Positions 63,445 through 64,000 of a stretch of DNA of 64,000 nucleotides are shown here, piece by piece. Position 1 is the first letter of the stretch, and each line of letters begins with the position of its first letter. The stretch comes from Marthasterias glacialis (Eukaryota; Echinodermata; Asteroidea; Forcipulatida; Asteriidae), in assembly GCA_911728455.2 (NCBI GenBank), contig OU452222.1:21586559-21650558 (forward strand), given 5' to 3'. A program made the translations under genes and the position numbers. A model generated the notes under the pieces. It had not been told where the DNA came from. It ran no database searches and was given only the letters and a program-made list of their open reading frames with translations.

Positions 63445-63535
63445 TGAGGAAATTGTAAATTGGAACATTTCAAGGGCACCAAGGCAATAACCCTGGGCAT
63501 GGAGGCAATTGCCTCCGTGAAGCATCAGGCCTGGC
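63445..63535 (+). repeat. Interspersed repeat family M, copy 2
   Basis: AATTGTAAATT, GGAACATTTC, GGGCACCAAGGCAATA, GGCAATTGCCTCCGTGA and ATCAGGCCTG follow the same order as the reverse complement of 25480-25587. Confidence 0.72.
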
Positions 63536-63643
63536 TTGGTTTACAACTTTCAGCCACTTCGGAACACCCTTTTCCCAGATTTTGACAAACACCTTCAAAG
63601 CACATGCACAACATGGGCGATTGTCAAAGACCTGTGACAACAA

Positions 63644-64000
63644 ACCTGTGAAAGTTTAAGCTCAATCGGTCATCGGAGTCTCATGAGAAAATAGAGGGGA
63701 AAAACCTTAGACTAGTTCCCGGTCCCTACATTGTTCTCTTCTGTCTGTATATAGGGACTGGTAGCTACTACCGATATAGCGCTTTGATGTAGGGACAGGG
63801 AACCAGTTTAGGAAAAACCTTACATGTTTTTACTGTTATCAAACATTGAGTTTTGGTCTCGCGAGATCAGAACTAATTGTTGTACTCATTTCTCCAAAAA
63901 CAAAATAGCTTTTCAGCCGAAAGTATTTCAAGGGAAGTTTTCCACCATGACCATCTTTACAACATGTCATTTATATAGAAAACATTTCATTTTCAACCTT
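63644..64000 (+). repeat. Interspersed repeat family L, copy 3, interrupted
   Basis: CAAACCTGTGAAAGTTTAAG, then CTCAATCGGTCATCGGAGTC at the start and TATTTCAAGGGAAGTTTTCC near 63925-63945 match copy 1 closely. A 101-bp hairpin element is inserted at 63710. The repeat runs on to or past the window end. Confidence 0.8.
63710..63810. mobile_element. 101-bp hairpin MITE with 12-bp target duplication
   Basis: The arms GACTAGTTCCCGGTCCCTAC (63710-63729) and GTAGGGACAGGGAACCAGTT (63789-63808) are inverted with about three mismatches. GGAAAAACCTTA stands immediately on both sides (63698-63709 and 63811-63822), which fits a target-site duplication. The core has a smaller dyad, GGTAGCTACTACC. It is nested in repeat family L and has no coding capacity. 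Confidence 0.88.

Noticed and set aside
1-64000. Search for retroviral, LTR, Polinton or other virus-derived genes
   Set aside because: No recognisable reverse transcriptase, integrase, capsid or polymerase stretch in any frame, and no paired long direct terminal repeats were seen.

Overview
This is AT-rich, gene-poor nuclear DNA from an animal. Several things point to a marine invertebrate deuterostome, most likely an echinoderm: many short hairpin (MITE or foldback) elements, SINEs with tRNA-like heads, a 3' tail like those of L2/CR1 elements, long homopolymer and microsatellite tracts, and a coding exon that is clearly metazoan thiamine triphosphatase. The echinoderm placement rests on the look of the repeats and is an inference. 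There is no operon structure and no prokaryotic gene. I recognise no viral gene, reverse transcriptase or transposase.

Only one protein-coding exon can be supported. It is the first coding exon of thiamine triphosphatase (CYTH superfamily, THTPA) at 39213-39834 on the plus strand. It carries the ExExK metal/triphosphate signature and ends at a splice donor. The C-terminal exon was not found. Directly upstream (about 37740-39212) is a block unusually rich in CpG for this window. It holds a composite ETS/CRE site on the THTPA side and two consensus splice donors reading leftward on the minus strand. Together these suggest a divergent promoter with a second gene running left. Human THTPA lies head-to-head with ZFHX2, so a ZFHX-family gene is a testable guess for the leftward neighbour; none of its coding sequence was recognised here.

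Layout: 1-37.7 kb is a gene desert. It mixes single-copy stretches that look like conserved non-coding DNA (about 2.8-3.3, 6.3-6.7, 11.1-11.5, 16.8-17.1, 24.0-24.4, 28.8-29.1 and 31.3-31.6 kb) with a 43-bp minisatellite, hairpin elements and two repeat fragments. 37.7-39.8 kb holds the promoter region and THTPA exon 1. 39.8-64 kb is again without recognisable coding sequence. It contains the THTPA intron and/or the distal flank, a run of foldback elements at 41.8-45.5 kb, SINEs at 52.9, 57, 62.8 and 63.3 kb, a degenerate TTGG tract at 60.5-61.0 kb, and a small hairpin element nested inside an older repeat at 63.7 kb.

Several repeat families occur more than once in the window (10.3/44.7 kb; 23.3/44.9 kb; 21.6/45.2/63.6 kb; 25.5/63.4 kb; 13.0/43.0 kb; 62.8/63.3 kb). 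That is direct evidence that they are interspersed elements. No wholly new biological system is apparent. The observations most worth following up are the possible divergent THTPA promoter and its regulatory desert, the 420-bp foldback element, and the nested hairpin insertion.
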